A stretch of DNA of 64,000 nt from Anoxybacterium sp963668245. Lineage in GTDB: Bacteria > Bacillota > Clostridia > Peptostreptococcales > Anaerovoracaceae. This document shows, piece by piece, positions 16,948-25,412 of this stretch; within the stretch, counting starts at the first letter, position 1, and every line of letters starts with the position of its first letter. The notes beneath the pieces were generated by a model. The model saw nothing but the letters and a program-made list of their open reading frames with translations. It did no database searches and was not told the origin of the DNA. The stretch covers positions 1,612,001 to 1,676,000 of the forward strand of contig OY764195.2 of assembly GCA_963668245.2 (NCBI GenBank). The letters run 5' to 3'. Made by a program: the position numbers and the translations under genes.

Positions 16948-18090
16948 ATGGAAATCGTTGATATAGCTGAAATGACGAAAAACCGCAGACATCTTCACCG
17001 TTACCCTGAATTAAGTCTGGAGGAGCAATATACTGCAGCGTTTATCAAAGAGAAGCTTGTTTCATATGGACTTGCTGTGGAAGAGGGTATAGGTGGTACC
17101 TACGGACTTCTTGGCATTCTGAAGGTTAACGACGGAGAGGCAATTGGTTACCGTGCAGATATGGATGGTTTGCCAATAGTGGAAATGACAACCATGGATG
17201 GTACCTCTGAGAACCATGGTTGCATGCATGCTTGTGGTCATGATGGACACATGGCGATGGCCCTTGCTTTGGCAAAGTATTCTTCCGAAAACAGGCATCG
17301 AATAAAATATAATCTCGTTTTTATATTCCAACCAGCTGAAGAAAATCATGGTGGCGCATTGCGAATGATTCGCTCGGGATTTTTAGAAAAACATCGAGTG
17401 AAGTATGTGTTTGGTGTCCATGTAGCTCCTGAAATACCAGAAGGTTATATTGGATGTACACCGGGAGTGATGATGTCTAGAATAGGGATGTTTAACATTG
17501 AGATACATGGAACATCTAGTCATTCGGCGACTCCCCAAAAAGGTAATGATGCGCTTCTTGCTGCATGTCATTTGGTTGTGATGCTTCAGAGCATAATGAC
17601 GACTGTCACCAATCCATTGACAGGAACAATGCTTAGTATTGGAAAAATAGTGTCTGGTACTGCGGATAATTTGGTTTCCGCCAAGGCACTTTTGGCAGGG
17701 ACGATGCGAAGCGTAGAACAAGAAAATTATTTTGCATTGAAACATGCCTTGGAAAAGACTACTCAATCTGTTGTCAATACTTTTGGGTGCAATGCCGTTG
17801 TTCATTTTGAGGACGAATATCCAGAAGTAAACAACGATCTTTCTCTTTATGAGGTTTTGGAAGGATGCATCGGTAAACAGCTTATTAAACTTGAACCTCA
17901 GCTCTTGTCAGAGGACTTTTCTTATTATCAAGAGAGAGTTCCTGGGCTATATATTTTTGTAGGTATTCAGAATAAAGAAGAAAACTGTATTTATCCATTG
18001 CACAGCAATCAGTTTGTCTTCCGTGATGAGGCATTGACTCACGGTGTTGATGCGATGATACGGGTGTTCGAAAAGCTTGATGTTATGTAA
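16948..18090 (+). CDS. M20-family amidohydrolase (aminoacylase/carboxypeptidase type)
   Basis: This 380-residue zinc hydrolase resembles hippurate hydrolases and N-acyl-amino-acid amidohydrolases. Metal ligands and the catalytic base are visible: HACGHDGHMAMAL (about 88-100), QPAEENHGGA with the catalytic Glu pair, FGVHVAPEIPEG, and the last His in YPLHSNQF. The dimerisation domain begins near HGTSSHSATPQKGNDAL. It lies 14 bases after the carrier gene with AAGGAG before the ATG. Together with the D-aminoacylase it would release free amino acid from acylated derivatives. The operon ends at a strong terminator. Confidence 0.87.
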   Translation: MEIVDIAEMTKNRRHLHRYPELSLEEQYTAAFIKEKLVSYGLAVEEGIGGTYGLLGILKVNDGEAIGYRADMDGLPIVEMTTMDGTSENHGCMHACGHDGHMAMALALAKYSSENRHRIKYNLVFIFQPAEENHGGALRMIRSGFLEKHRVKYVFGVHVAPEIPEGYIGCTPGVMMSRIGMFNIEIHGTSSHSATPQKGNDALLAACHLVVMLQSIMTTVTNPLTGTMLSIGKIVSGTADNLVSAKALLAGTMRSVEQENYFALKHALEKTTQSVVNTFGCNAVVHFEDEYPEVNNDLSLYEVLEGCIGKQLIKLEPQLLSEDFSYYQERVPGLYIFVGIQNKEENCIYPLHSNQFVFRDEALTHGVDAMIRVFEKLDVM

Positions 18091-18131
18091 AAACTCCTTG
18101 TCCATTTCCGAAAATGGGCAAGGAGTTTTTT
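18089..18131. terminator. Bidirectional terminator, M20 gene / histidine kinase
   Basis: The 11-bp arms AAAACTCCTTG / CAAGGAGTTTT contain an inner CCATTTTC-like pairing. A T-run follows on both strands, and the left arm includes the M20 stop codon. Confidence 0.9.
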
Positions 18132-18132
18132 G

Positions 18133-19611
18133 CTAGTGGTTTGATTTTGGTAATTTAAAAGTTGTTCTTGTTCCGATGCCTTTTCGACTAATCACTTCAA
18201 TTGTTCCGTTATGTCGATCGATAATCCACTTCATAATGGACAGACCTAAACCTGAACCGCCAGTTTTTCGTGCTCTTGATTCATCAGAACGATAGAATCG
18301 ATCAAAGATATAGGGTAAATTTTCAGAGTCGATCCCTATTCCATTATCTTGAACCGATATCATCACCCAACAATCATCCTTTGATATCTTAACCACAATT
18401 TCTCCTTCATCTGGAGAATATTTTATACTGTTATCAATTAGTATTCGCAATGCTTGTTTCATCAACTGGCGGTCAGCATAAAGATAGATGGGACCTTCTG
18501 ACTGGATACGAAATATATGAAGTGTATCCAGTAGTCTCGTCTCTTTGATCACTTCTTCCACGACTGTGTTGGAGTCGAAGTTTTCTAAATTGATATGGAG
18601 TGTTTCGTTATCACCTCTTGCAAGAAATAAAAGCTGTTCAATGAGTTCTTTCATATTTTCTGACTCGCTTTTGATTGCATCTATAGATTCTTGCAACGTG
18701 GTCTCGTCGTTTTTTCCCCATCGATCAAGGAGATTTACATATCCTTGTATGACTGAAATCGGAGTTCTTAGCTCGTGTGACGCATCTGACACAAATCTAA
18801 CCTGTGCTCGGTAAGCTTCATCAATACGATTGAGCATACTGTTTATTGCCGTTGCTAAGTCCTTTAATTCGATTTGGTTACTATCTACCGATAAACGCTT
18901 GTCTAATTTGGTTGCATCAATATTACTAATCGTACCAGCTAAATCCCTCAATCGTTCCATTTCATCAGTTTTCAATTCTCCTCCTGAAGCTGAGGTGATT
19001 GTCTGGGCTTGTTTTGCCATTTCTGTCAGTGGCTTTAAGATGCGCCGAATGCGTTTTCGACCTTTGCGTGCACCTCGAACGAGGAGCAATAACTCAACGA
19101 GGAGCAGTCCATAGGCAGGATAGCGATATTGCATAAATTTATCACCAATGGGATAAATGATGCTTGTTGATTCATCGTACAAATCTAGACGATAATACAA
19201 TGAAGAAATCGAATGCTTTTTTTCAATATCAAACCCAAAATAACGAGAGACTTGATGATTGGATAGAGGCGTAAACCTGTTCAATCCGCTCCAGATGCGA
19301 ATCCCCTGATTGCCATAGTGTTGTTGAACAAATTGATAGGACATAAGTGTCTTGTTGGAAGGGTTTTCTTGTTGGTACAATAAAATCCCTTCTTTTTCTA
19401 TGTCCCATAGTGTGAAGCCAAGGATTGTAATTGTCAAGACGCAGTTTAATATAATGAATACCCCTAATGTGCGAAGCGTAGCATGCAGGTTTAGTTTCAT
19501 CACCAAAGACATGTTCGCTTTACTTATCTTGTTTGTGTTTGGATCATTTTGTTTTCCTTGACACGTTGCATGGCTTGAATTATCATCTTTATGGTTTTTG
19601 TTGTTATTCAC
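18133..19611 (-). CDS. Sensor histidine kinase of an OmpR-type two-component system
   Basis: A 492-residue membrane kinase. Helix 1 spans about 45-68 and helix 2 about 164-179, with an extracytoplasmic sensor between them. A HAMP-like linker follows, then HisKA with the phospho-accepting His279 in SDASHELRTP. The ATPase domain has the N box NSIKYSPDEG and the G boxes DNGIGI and GGSGLGLSI. It is near ArlS/CssS-type kinases in layout. The GTG start at 19609-19611 overlaps the response-regulator stop by eight bases; a later ATG at residue 34 (MSLVMKLN) is possible. The first 35 residues are unusually polar. Confidence 0.92.
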   Translation of the reverse strand: MNNNKNHKDDNSSHATCQGKQNDPNTNKISKANMSLVMKLNLHATLRTLGVFIILNCVLTITILGFTLWDIEKEGILLYQQENPSNKTLMSYQFVQQHYGNQGIRIWSGLNRFTPLSNHQVSRYFGFDIEKKHSISSLYYRLDLYDESTSIIYPIGDKFMQYRYPAYGLLLVELLLLVRGARKGRKRIRRILKPLTEMAKQAQTITSASGGELKTDEMERLRDLAGTISNIDATKLDKRLSVDSNQIELKDLATAINSMLNRIDEAYRAQVRFVSDASHELRTPISVIQGYVNLLDRWGKNDETTLQESIDAIKSESENMKELIEQLLFLARGDNETLHINLENFDSNTVVEEVIKETRLLDTLHIFRIQSEGPIYLYADRQLMKQALRILIDNSIKYSPDEGEIVVKISKDDCWVMISVQDNGIGIDSENLPYIFDRFYRSDESRARKTGGSGLGLSIMKWIIDRHNGTIEVISRKGIGTRTTFKLPKSNH

Positions 19612-20293
19612 GTATTACATACCCCACTCCGCGTACTGTTTGAATTAGCTTTAAGCCATATGGTTCTTCCAATTTTGCTCTGAGATATCGTATGTAAACA
19701 TCGATGGTATTTGTTTCCCCAGGATAATCATATCCCCATACGTGATCTAGTAGTTGGTCTCTGCTTAGCACCAATCCCTTATTGTGAAGTAAGTATGCGA
19801 GCAAATCAAACTCTTTTTTTGTTAAGTCAATCTGTGAATTATTGATGAGAACTTCTCTTCTTGATAAATCCATTTGAATGTGATTGGCGGTGAGTATCGA
19901 GTTTTTTTCTTCCGAATCCTTGCCAGCTACTTTTGTATTTCTAAGGACTGCACGAATGCGTGCCAATAGCTCTTCGATGGCAAAAGGTTTTGTAATATAG
20001 TCATTTGCGCCACCATCTAGTCCAGCTACTTTATCCATCGTTGCATCTCTTGCTGTTATTAGAATAATGGGTACTGATGAATTTTGACGAATTCTGCGCA
20101 GTACTTCGAGACCATTTATCCCTGGAAGCATTACGTCTAATGCAATCAAATCAAATGCTTTTGATTCTGCTAATAGTAACCCAGTTCTACCATCGCCTGC
20201 TTTTTCCACGGAATATCCTTCGTGAATGAGTTCTAGCTCGATAAAGCGTGCAATTTTTTCCTCGTCTTCCACAATTAAAATATTCTGGTTCAT
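19604..20293 (-). CDS. OmpR/PhoB-family response regulator
   Basis: A 229-residue transcription factor. The receiver domain has acidic residues near 10-12, the phosphorylation site Asp53 in ALDVMLPG, and Lys102 in YITKPFA. The C-terminal winged helix contains LTKKEFDLLAYL and TIDVYIRYLRAKLE. I start at the ATG at 20293 because GGAGG lies 6 bases upstream, not at the frame's earlier codon. It is the partner of the overlapping kinase. Its start is 16 bases after the end of the UBA/DUF4342 gene, so the three are one operon. Confidence 0.94.
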   Translation of the reverse strand: MNQNILIVEDEEKIARFIELELIHEGYSVEKAGDGRTGLLLAESKAFDLIALDVMLPGINGLEVLRRIRQNSSVPIILITARDATMDKVAGLDGGANDYITKPFAIEELLARIRAVLRNTKVAGKDSEEKNSILTANHIQMDLSRREVLINNSQIDLTKKEFDLLAYLLHNKGLVLSRDQLLDHVWGYDYPGETNTIDVYIRYLRAKLEEPYGLKLIQTVRGVGYVIRE

Positions 20294-20309
20294 CCGTACC
20301 TCCATAACT

Positions 20310-20876
20310 TTATTGATGCTTCATGTCGTTTTTGATTTCTTCCGCCGCATTTGCTACTGTATTCATTGCATCGTTTACCTTAGTTGTTTTAATATCTGGT
20401 CCTTGGATAGAGTATCTAAAGTGAAAGAAAAGCCCTATTACAAGAAAAGGTACGACAAGCCAAAATGCAAAAATGAGACAAAGAATCATCACAGTCAAAG
20501 GCAGTTTTAAGATAAATTCACCTTCTTTTTCAACGAGAAAAGAGTTGATATTTCCTTTGTGAATCATGCTACGTATCCACTCGAAAAATTCATGACAGTG
20601 CTTTTTAAACGCAGAACGCTCATGACATCTTGCTTGTTCGTTGTTGGAAGTATGATCTGTTTCTGAATTTTGTTCTGCATCGTCAGTTTTTAATGAGGTT
20701 GTTTGTCCGCAATGATACTGCCCCCCTCCTGAAGGTGGGGTGACCTTTCCCTGGCGTTCTAGCTGAACCAACGCTTCCAACAAGTCACCATCGGTGGATT
20801 CTAGGGCGGCTTTTGCATCTTCGTATGAAATGTTTGCATATTCTCTTAACTTTTCAACTTGTTCTAGTGTTACCAT
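20310..20876 (-). CDS. UBA-like/DUF4342 membrane protein, first gene of the two-component operon
   Basis: The first 45 residues form a UBA/TS-N-type three-helix motif (VEKLREYANISYEDAKAALE, then GDLLEALVQLER) like that of elongation factor Ts. A polar linker follows, with several His and Cys. A DUF4342-like part comes next (residues about 110-170), with the membrane segment LPLTVMILCLIFAFWLVVPF. The UBA-like helix pair suggests protein binding. The ATG follows GGAG at 8 bases. It sits directly before the response regulator and kinase, so it may be a modulator or a target of that system; this is inference. The family has no established function. Confidence 0.72.
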   Translation of the reverse strand: MVTLEQVEKLREYANISYEDAKAALESTDGDLLEALVQLERQGKVTPPSGGGQYHCGQTTSLKTDDAEQNSETDHTSNNEQARCHERSAFKKHCHEFFEWIRSMIHKGNINSFLVEKEGEFILKLPLTVMILCLIFAFWLVVPFLVIGLFFHFRYSIQGPDIKTTKVNDAMNTVANAAEEIKNDMKHQ

Positions 20877-21218
20877 AATTCTACTCCTTTTTTACTACTC
20901 CAAATTAAAAATGAATCATATTAATTTGGATATTCTATAAATTATGGTTTTATTATAGAATGCTATTCTTTATTTTTGCTTTGGAAAACATTAAAATTGC
21001 ATTAAAACAGCCTTGTTTTTTTCTCAGAATATCATGGTTTTGAGGAAAAGTCTAGATTGGTGCTTTCGTACTAATAGAAAGATTTTATATGAATCAGGAG
21101 TTTTATTATACCGACTTTCTCATTGCTTTTCAATGAGAAAGTCGGTATAATAAAACCCGAATACGAAACTATTGAATAACTGATTTTATCTAATGAAAGA
21201 GCAGGAGAAGAAGGTTTT
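20877..21218. other. Divergent intergenic region with a long palindrome
   Basis: These 342 bases separate the two-component operon (leftward) from the DUF3842 gene (rightward). The notable content is the palindrome at 21100-21156, listed separately. The part from 20890 to 21090 is AT-rich with no gene that I can support. If the palindrome's left -10 is used, the leftward operon has a leader of about 220 bases. Confidence 0.6.
21100..21156. promoter_or_regulatory. Perfect 26-bp palindrome carrying two outward -10 boxes
   Basis: The arms 21100-21125 and 21131-21156 are exact reverse complements around the five-base loop CTTTT. Each arm holds a perfect TATAAT pointing outward. Rightward, TTGCTT (21123-21128) is 17 bases before TATAAT (21146-21151). 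Leftward on the minus strand, TTGAAA (21128-21133) is 17 bases before TATAAT (21105-21110). The -35 boxes therefore meet at the loop. Transcripts from either box would start outside the hairpin, so it acts at DNA level. No T-run follows on either side, which argues against a terminator. Confidence 0.6.
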
Positions 21219-21638
21219 ATGAGAATTGCAGTTGTTGATGGACAAGGCGGTGGCATCGGGAAGGCTATCGTTGAAAAACTAAAAGGAGCAATGCCGGAAA
21301 TTGAGATAGTAGCCCTTGGGACCAATGCAACGGCTACTGGACAAATGCTTAGGGCAGGAGCGGATGATGGTGCTACTGGGGAAAATGCCATTGTACATAA
21401 TATGCAATTTGTTGATGTGGTTGTAGGCGTAATCGCAATAATCAATGCCAATTCTATGATGGGTGAAATGAGTCCTAAAATGGCGCAGGCAATTGGAGAA
21501 AGCAGAGCGTATAAAGTACTTCTTCCTATCAATCGTTGTAATATTCATGTGGTCAGTGTGGAAGAAGCGCCTCTTGCGATTCACCTCGAAAATGCGGTGA
21601 AAGCTGTTAAGGGATTTGTTGAAAAAAAGGGAATGTAA
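21219..21638 (+). CDS. DUF3842 family protein, Rossmann-like
   Basis: This 139-residue protein matches the conserved pattern of the DUF3842 family, common in Clostridia and of unknown role. It starts with a nucleotide-binding-like turn, MRIAVVDGQGGGIGKAIVEK. Next come GTNATATGQMLRAGADDGATGENA and DVVVGVIAIINANSMMGEMSP, and it ends with a conserved LPINRCNIHVV segment. It may bind a nucleotide or small ligand; no catalytic residue can be assigned. AGGAGAAGAAGG precedes the ATG. It is monocistronic, between the palindromic promoter and a convergent terminator. Confidence 0.82.
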   Translation: MRIAVVDGQGGGIGKAIVEKLKGAMPEIEIVALGTNATATGQMLRAGADDGATGENAIVHNMQFVDVVVGVIAIINANSMMGEMSPKMAQAIGESRAYKVLLPINRCNIHVVSVEEAPLAIHLENAVKAVKGFVEKKGM

Positions 21639-21661
21639 ATATTGAATTGAGATAAAAAATT

Positions 21662-21699
21662 ATAAGCTGGAGTGGTTAAGACTACCCCAGCTTATTTCA
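21662..21699. terminator. Terminator between the DUF3842 gene and proA
   Basis: Stem ATAAGCTGG (21662-21670) pairs with CCAGCTTAT (21687-21695), with extra inner pairing GTGG/CTAC. Only a short T-run follows on either strand. The two genes converge here. Confidence 0.6.
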
Positions 21700-21739
21700 T
21701 GGTTTGAATGATTTATGAAAACATGTTCAGATGCGCTTC

Positions 21740-23020
21740 TTAGAAGTCTTTGAAATGGAATATGCTTTTGCCTTCTGCATAGTCGGCAACAATATGACCA
21801 TTTCCAAAAAGTTTGTATTTGTAGGTGACAAGTCCGTCTAATCCAACTGGTCCTCTTGCATGTAGCTTACCCGTGCTAATCCCAACTTCTGCACCAAATC
21901 CGTATCGGAATCCATCTGCAAATCTGGTGGAGCAGTTATGATAAACTCCCGCTGAATCCACTAGTAGCATAAATTTTTCGGCAGACGCGTCATCTTCAGT
22001 GAGAATACTGTCAGTATGGTGAGAACCATACCGGTTAATGTGCAGGATTGCTTCTTCCAGACTTTCTACTATTTTAACAGAAAGAATATAGTCTAAATAC
22101 TCTGTGTGGAAGTCTTCTTCTGTAGCCAATTCGCTATCGATGATAGATTTCGTTCTTTCACATCCTCTGAGAACAACTAGTTTTTGATCAGCAGCTTTCT
22201 TGAGAGCAGGAAGTAGCTCTCCAGCAGCATCCTTATGAACTAGCAATGTTTCTACGGTATTGCAAGCCGCAACATACTGGGTTTTTGCATCAATGATGAT
22301 TGGAATTGCCTTTTCAATATCAACAGTTTGGTCTGCAAAAATATGGCACACACCGTCGGCATGACCCATGACTGGGATTTTAGAATTTGCCATGATGTAC
22401 TGAACAAATTCATTGGACCCTCTAGGGATAAGCAAATCAATGGATTCATGACATTTAAGCATTTCGTTGATATCTGATCGACTCTCTATGAGTGTTAAAA
22501 AACCAGAGGGGATGCCTGCGGCAACACCTGCATCATGAATAATCTGAAATAAAATTTTATTGGTATAAGCAGCTTCACTACCGCCCTTTAGAATGGCACA
22601 GTTTCCACTCTTTAAACAAAGAGATGCTATTTGGACTAATGCGTCGGGTCGTGATTCAAAGATAACCCCAATAACTCCAATTGGGCAACTAACCTTATAC
22701 AAATGAAGGTCTTGGTCTAATTCTCGATCCAACAATTTATTCCAAAGGGGGTCTTTCAGTCCAATCAAATTTTCGATTCCACTGATAACATCTGCTAGTT
22801 TGCCTTCATCAAATTTAAGTCGCTTTACAATTGGGGCAGCTAAATTTGTTTCTTCTGCTTTTCTCAAATCCTTTTGATTTTCAGCATAGATTTCTTCTTT
22901 CTTTTTGTTCAGATCTTCTGCAATCTTTTGAAGGGCTTGGTTTCTCGTTTCGTTACTGAGCAGACTCATCTGGAAGCTATCTGATTTGATTTGTTTTGTG
23001 ATTTCCGTTATGCTTGCCAT
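21740..23020 (-). CDS. proA: Gamma-glutamyl phosphate reductase (ProA)
   Basis: ProA reduces gamma-glutamyl phosphate with NADPH to glutamate semialdehyde, the second step of proline synthesis. The aldehyde-dehydrogenase fold is clear. The catalytic Cys is Cys253 in AACNTVETLLVH, and the cofactor region includes PIGVIGVIFESRPD (113-126) and LKGGSEA. The C-terminal GFGAEVGISTGKLHARGPVGL is a ProA hallmark. The length of 426 residues is normal. It lies 27 bases downstream of the phosphoesterase gene on the minus strand, apart from proB and proC, which are 4 kb away on the other strand. AAGGAGAATCTT precedes the ATG. Confidence 0.95.
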   Translation of the reverse strand: MASITEITKQIKSDSFQMSLLSNETRNQALQKIAEDLNKKKEEIYAENQKDLRKAEETNLAAPIVKRLKFDEGKLADVISGIENLIGLKDPLWNKLLDRELDQDLHLYKVSCPIGVIGVIFESRPDALVQIASLCLKSGNCAILKGGSEAAYTNKILFQIIHDAGVAAGIPSGFLTLIESRSDINEMLKCHESIDLLIPRGSNEFVQYIMANSKIPVMGHADGVCHIFADQTVDIEKAIPIIIDAKTQYVAACNTVETLLVHKDAAGELLPALKKAADQKLVVLRGCERTKSIIDSELATEEDFHTEYLDYILSVKIVESLEEAILHINRYGSHHTDSILTEDDASAEKFMLLVDSAGVYHNCSTRFADGFRYGFGAEVGISTGKLHARGPVGLDGLVTYKYKLFGNGHIVADYAEGKSIFHFKDF

Positions 23021-23047
23021 AAGATTCTCCTTTATTTTATAGTGATA

Positions 23048-24022
23048 CTAGACTCGCTTGGTTAAAAATGAGTTTAAGATATGTGATTTCTTTTTTGAAT
23101 TTTGTGTTCGACCAAATTGCAGTCTTTCTGCATTGGATTTGAAATTTCCAATGGGCTCGGGACCTTTTACCAGCGTGCGTTTGATGTAAACCGTACCATC
23201 TTTTTTGCTATGCATACTCCAAGAAACAAGCATGATTTTACCATACATAAGTTCTAGGCATGTGATTCCGCGAGGATGAATACAACAACCTGTATTAAAA
23301 TAGGATGGCTCACCATTTGCCGGAAATTTTGGGCGATGTGTATGACCGCATATAATCATTATGTCTCTTTGTTCATTCCATTTGTTATAATTCTTTTCGA
23401 TTTTATGCCTTTTATTACGATTCTTTGCTGGGCTGGCAGCGTATTTCACTCCCATAACATGAAGGAATTTCCAAATGTATCGAATCAACAAATACGAAAT
23501 CCGCCAAAGCTGGTCATTGATAAAGTCTCCTTGATGACCATGGACCACAAATATTTCTTGCTCCGTTGTTTTGTGTTTCAACATGAGCGCTTCGTGAACG
23601 ATGATGTCCGGGAACAAGTCTTCTTTTACATCAAGGTATTCATCATAAATATGAAATAAGTGATCTCGAACATATTTGTGATCACGCAGTTGCATATTGT
23701 GATTGCCGAATAGCATGAATAAGCGACCCGTTTTATGAAAATTTTTTAGTAACTCGAAAACGGACACATGCGCAGAGCGAATGTGCTCATAATTAGGGTG
23801 TTCCCACAGTTCGTCACCATCACCCACTTCAACATAAGTGAAGTCGTTTTGATAGTAGTAATTTAAAGCGTGGTAATAGATATGCCGGTTTCGTCCAAAC
23901 TCATCGGATAAACTGTCATCACCACGATGAACATCACCAAAAAAAACAAACTTGGAGTTATCATCAAAAGGAACACGGAATGCTTCTTTTAAAACGGCAT
24001 CCAATCTTGCCCTTGTTTTCAT
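23048..24022 (-). CDS. Metallophosphoesterase
   Basis: A 324-residue calcineurin-like phosphoesterase with unknown substrate. Metal-binding motifs run FFGDVHRGDD, GDGDELW, LFGNHNMQ, VHGHQGDF and CGHTHRP, in the correct order for a two-metal site. It lacks membrane segments. The C-terminus is basic. I start at the ATG at 24022 (KTRARLDAV) with AGAAGAG about 7 bases before it; the frame runs 41 codons further upstream without a site. It lies between the YprB-like nuclease and proA on the same strand and may share a transcript with them. Confidence 0.82.
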   Translation of the reverse strand: MKTRARLDAVLKEAFRVPFDDNSKFVFFGDVHRGDDSLSDEFGRNRHIYYHALNYYYQNDFTYVEVGDGDELWEHPNYEHIRSAHVSVFELLKNFHKTGRLFMLFGNHNMQLRDHKYVRDHLFHIYDEYLDVKEDLFPDIIVHEALMLKHKTTEQEIFVVHGHQGDFINDQLWRISYLLIRYIWKFLHVMGVKYAASPAKNRNKRHKIEKNYNKWNEQRDIMIICGHTHRPKFPANGEPSYFNTGCCIHPRGITCLELMYGKIMLVSWSMHSKKDGTVYIKRTLVKGPEPIGNFKSNAERLQFGRTQNSKKKSHILNSFLTKRV

Positions 24023-24154
24023 TTTCATCTCTTCTTTCGTTAATACTATTTCTATCGCTTCAGTATTTGTTTTGAAATCAAAACTGACTGTACATATTAT
24101 ACCATGTTTTGAACTGGCGTAACAGATTTGTAAAGCGATATACAAATTGGTTTT

Positions 24155-25177
24155 TTATCTGTAATCCGGTTCTGCTTCTTGCATTAAGGATACAATATGC
24201 TTGATTAAGAATCGGATAAAAAGGTTTGTTTCAGCATAATTGATGTCCGCATCTCCTTTTATAATCATATAATCACTGGCATAGCCAGGGTATTTTTCCA
24301 ATGGAGTGCAGTCAAACGGAAATGCCGATAAATCAACAAAAGAATAGCCATGTGCCTGTTGCAATGGGACTTTAATCACAAAATCTTTCGATTTTTCGCG
24401 AATCGTTGCCTCATAGCTCGCATCAAAACAATGGTAATCTAAGGTTATTTGACTACATTTTCCGATGACATTCAGATAATTTTTTTGAAATTGATTTTTT
24501 TGTATAATCATTTTCTTCTCTTTTTCTTTCACCATGAATCCAATGTGGTACATGATTTTATGCAAATCTAATTTGTCTAGCACTTTCATCAATCTTGAAA
24601 GCTGAAGAATGTCATCTTTATTATGAAGGAGAATGGTATCTCTGGTTTTTTGATCTTTCGTTCTAAGATAATGAAAGTATAACTCGACGCTTTCTGCACC
24701 GGATATTTCATCAGATCGGTCGGACCAGAGCCCTAGGTATGTTTCAACAGTTTTTTGTTTTAAATTTGGGAGAATTTTTCGCAAACCAGAAAATTTATTT
24801 AAGATTCGATATAGATCAAAACTAAAAAAATTTGGCAGAGTATCATATGGAATTTGATGATGTTGAATTCGTTTCCCTAAAAAAGGCAGGTCAAAATTGT
24901 CCCCATTGAAATGAATCAGAACATCCAGGTCTTTCATGGAGGAAAGATATTGCTCCAAGATTATTTTTTCTTCTTCTAGAGAATCAGAAAAAAATTGGAT
25001 TGCAGATTTTCCGTCCTCACGTGGAATCACTAGCCCGCCAAGAATCAATTGATTTTGCAGGGGCTGCAGTCCAGTGGTTTCGATATCGATGATGCCAATG
25101 TTTAAATCACCAAAATATTGGTGATAGATATTGGAATGATAAAAGGATTCTTTGTATAACTCTTCATTAAAATACAT
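24155..25177 (-). CDS. YprB-like RNase H-fold 3'-5' exonuclease
   Basis: A 340-residue nuclease-like protein of the DEDD superfamily. Motif I is IGIIDIETTGL (Asp and Glu), motif II lies in LIHFNGDNFDLPFLG, and motif III is LLHNKDDILQLSRL (His and Asp). This matches the ribonuclease H-like domain found in Bacillus YprB. The C-terminal half (about 240-340) is a less conserved domain. I choose the ATG at 25177, preceded by AGGTAAG; the earlier frame start at 25270 lies inside a hairpin and lacks a ribosome site. Substrate and role are not known for the family. Confidence 0.78.
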   Translation of the reverse strand: MYFNEELYKESFYHSNIYHQYFGDLNIGIIDIETTGLQPLQNQLILGGLVIPREDGKSAIQFFSDSLEEEKIILEQYLSSMKDLDVLIHFNGDNFDLPFLGKRIQHHQIPYDTLPNFFSFDLYRILNKFSGLRKILPNLKQKTVETYLGLWSDRSDEISGAESVELYFHYLRTKDQKTRDTILLHNKDDILQLSRLMKVLDKLDLHKIMYHIGFMVKEKEKKMIIQKNQFQKNYLNVIGKCSQITLDYHCFDASYEATIREKSKDFVIKVPLQQAHGYSFVDLSAFPFDCTPLEKYPGYASDYMIIKGDADINYAETNLFIRFLIKHIVSLMQEAEPDYR

Positions 25178-25231
25178 TTTTCTTACCTGCTGAATTGTTT
25201 TTTTTCTCATTTTAGCACAAAAAAACCAAAA

Positions 25232-25267
25232 AACAAAACAAACTGCAGGGGAGCAGTTTGTTTTGTT
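25232..25267 (-). terminator. Strong hairpin with minus-strand T-run in the leader of the YprB-like gene
   Basis: Arms 25232-25246 and 25253-25267 are perfect 15-bp complements around the loop AGGGGA. On the minus strand the hairpin is followed by TTTTGG and a further run of T, as in a rho-independent terminator. It lies only about 55 bases before the minus-strand start at 25177, so it is either an attenuator for that gene or the end of an unseen short transcript. Confidence 0.55.
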
Positions 25268-25412
25268 CAAAAGGGGTATTGGGATTAGAGATTAATGAGG
25301 TTATCAGGGGGATAACCACGAACACATTATAACTAATAATAATATGAAATGCAACCCTTGGAAAAAAAATAATGAAAAATTTTATGTGTTGGACACTTTT
25401 TTCCGTACAAAA

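Noticed and set aside
7737..18090. A mobile genomic island in this accessory-rich tract
   Set aside because: No integrase, transposase or clear flanking repeats are visible; only the partial tRNA-like block hints at it.
21100..21156. The long palindrome as an ordinary terminator
   Set aside because: No T-run follows on either strand, and it lies between divergent, not convergent, genes.
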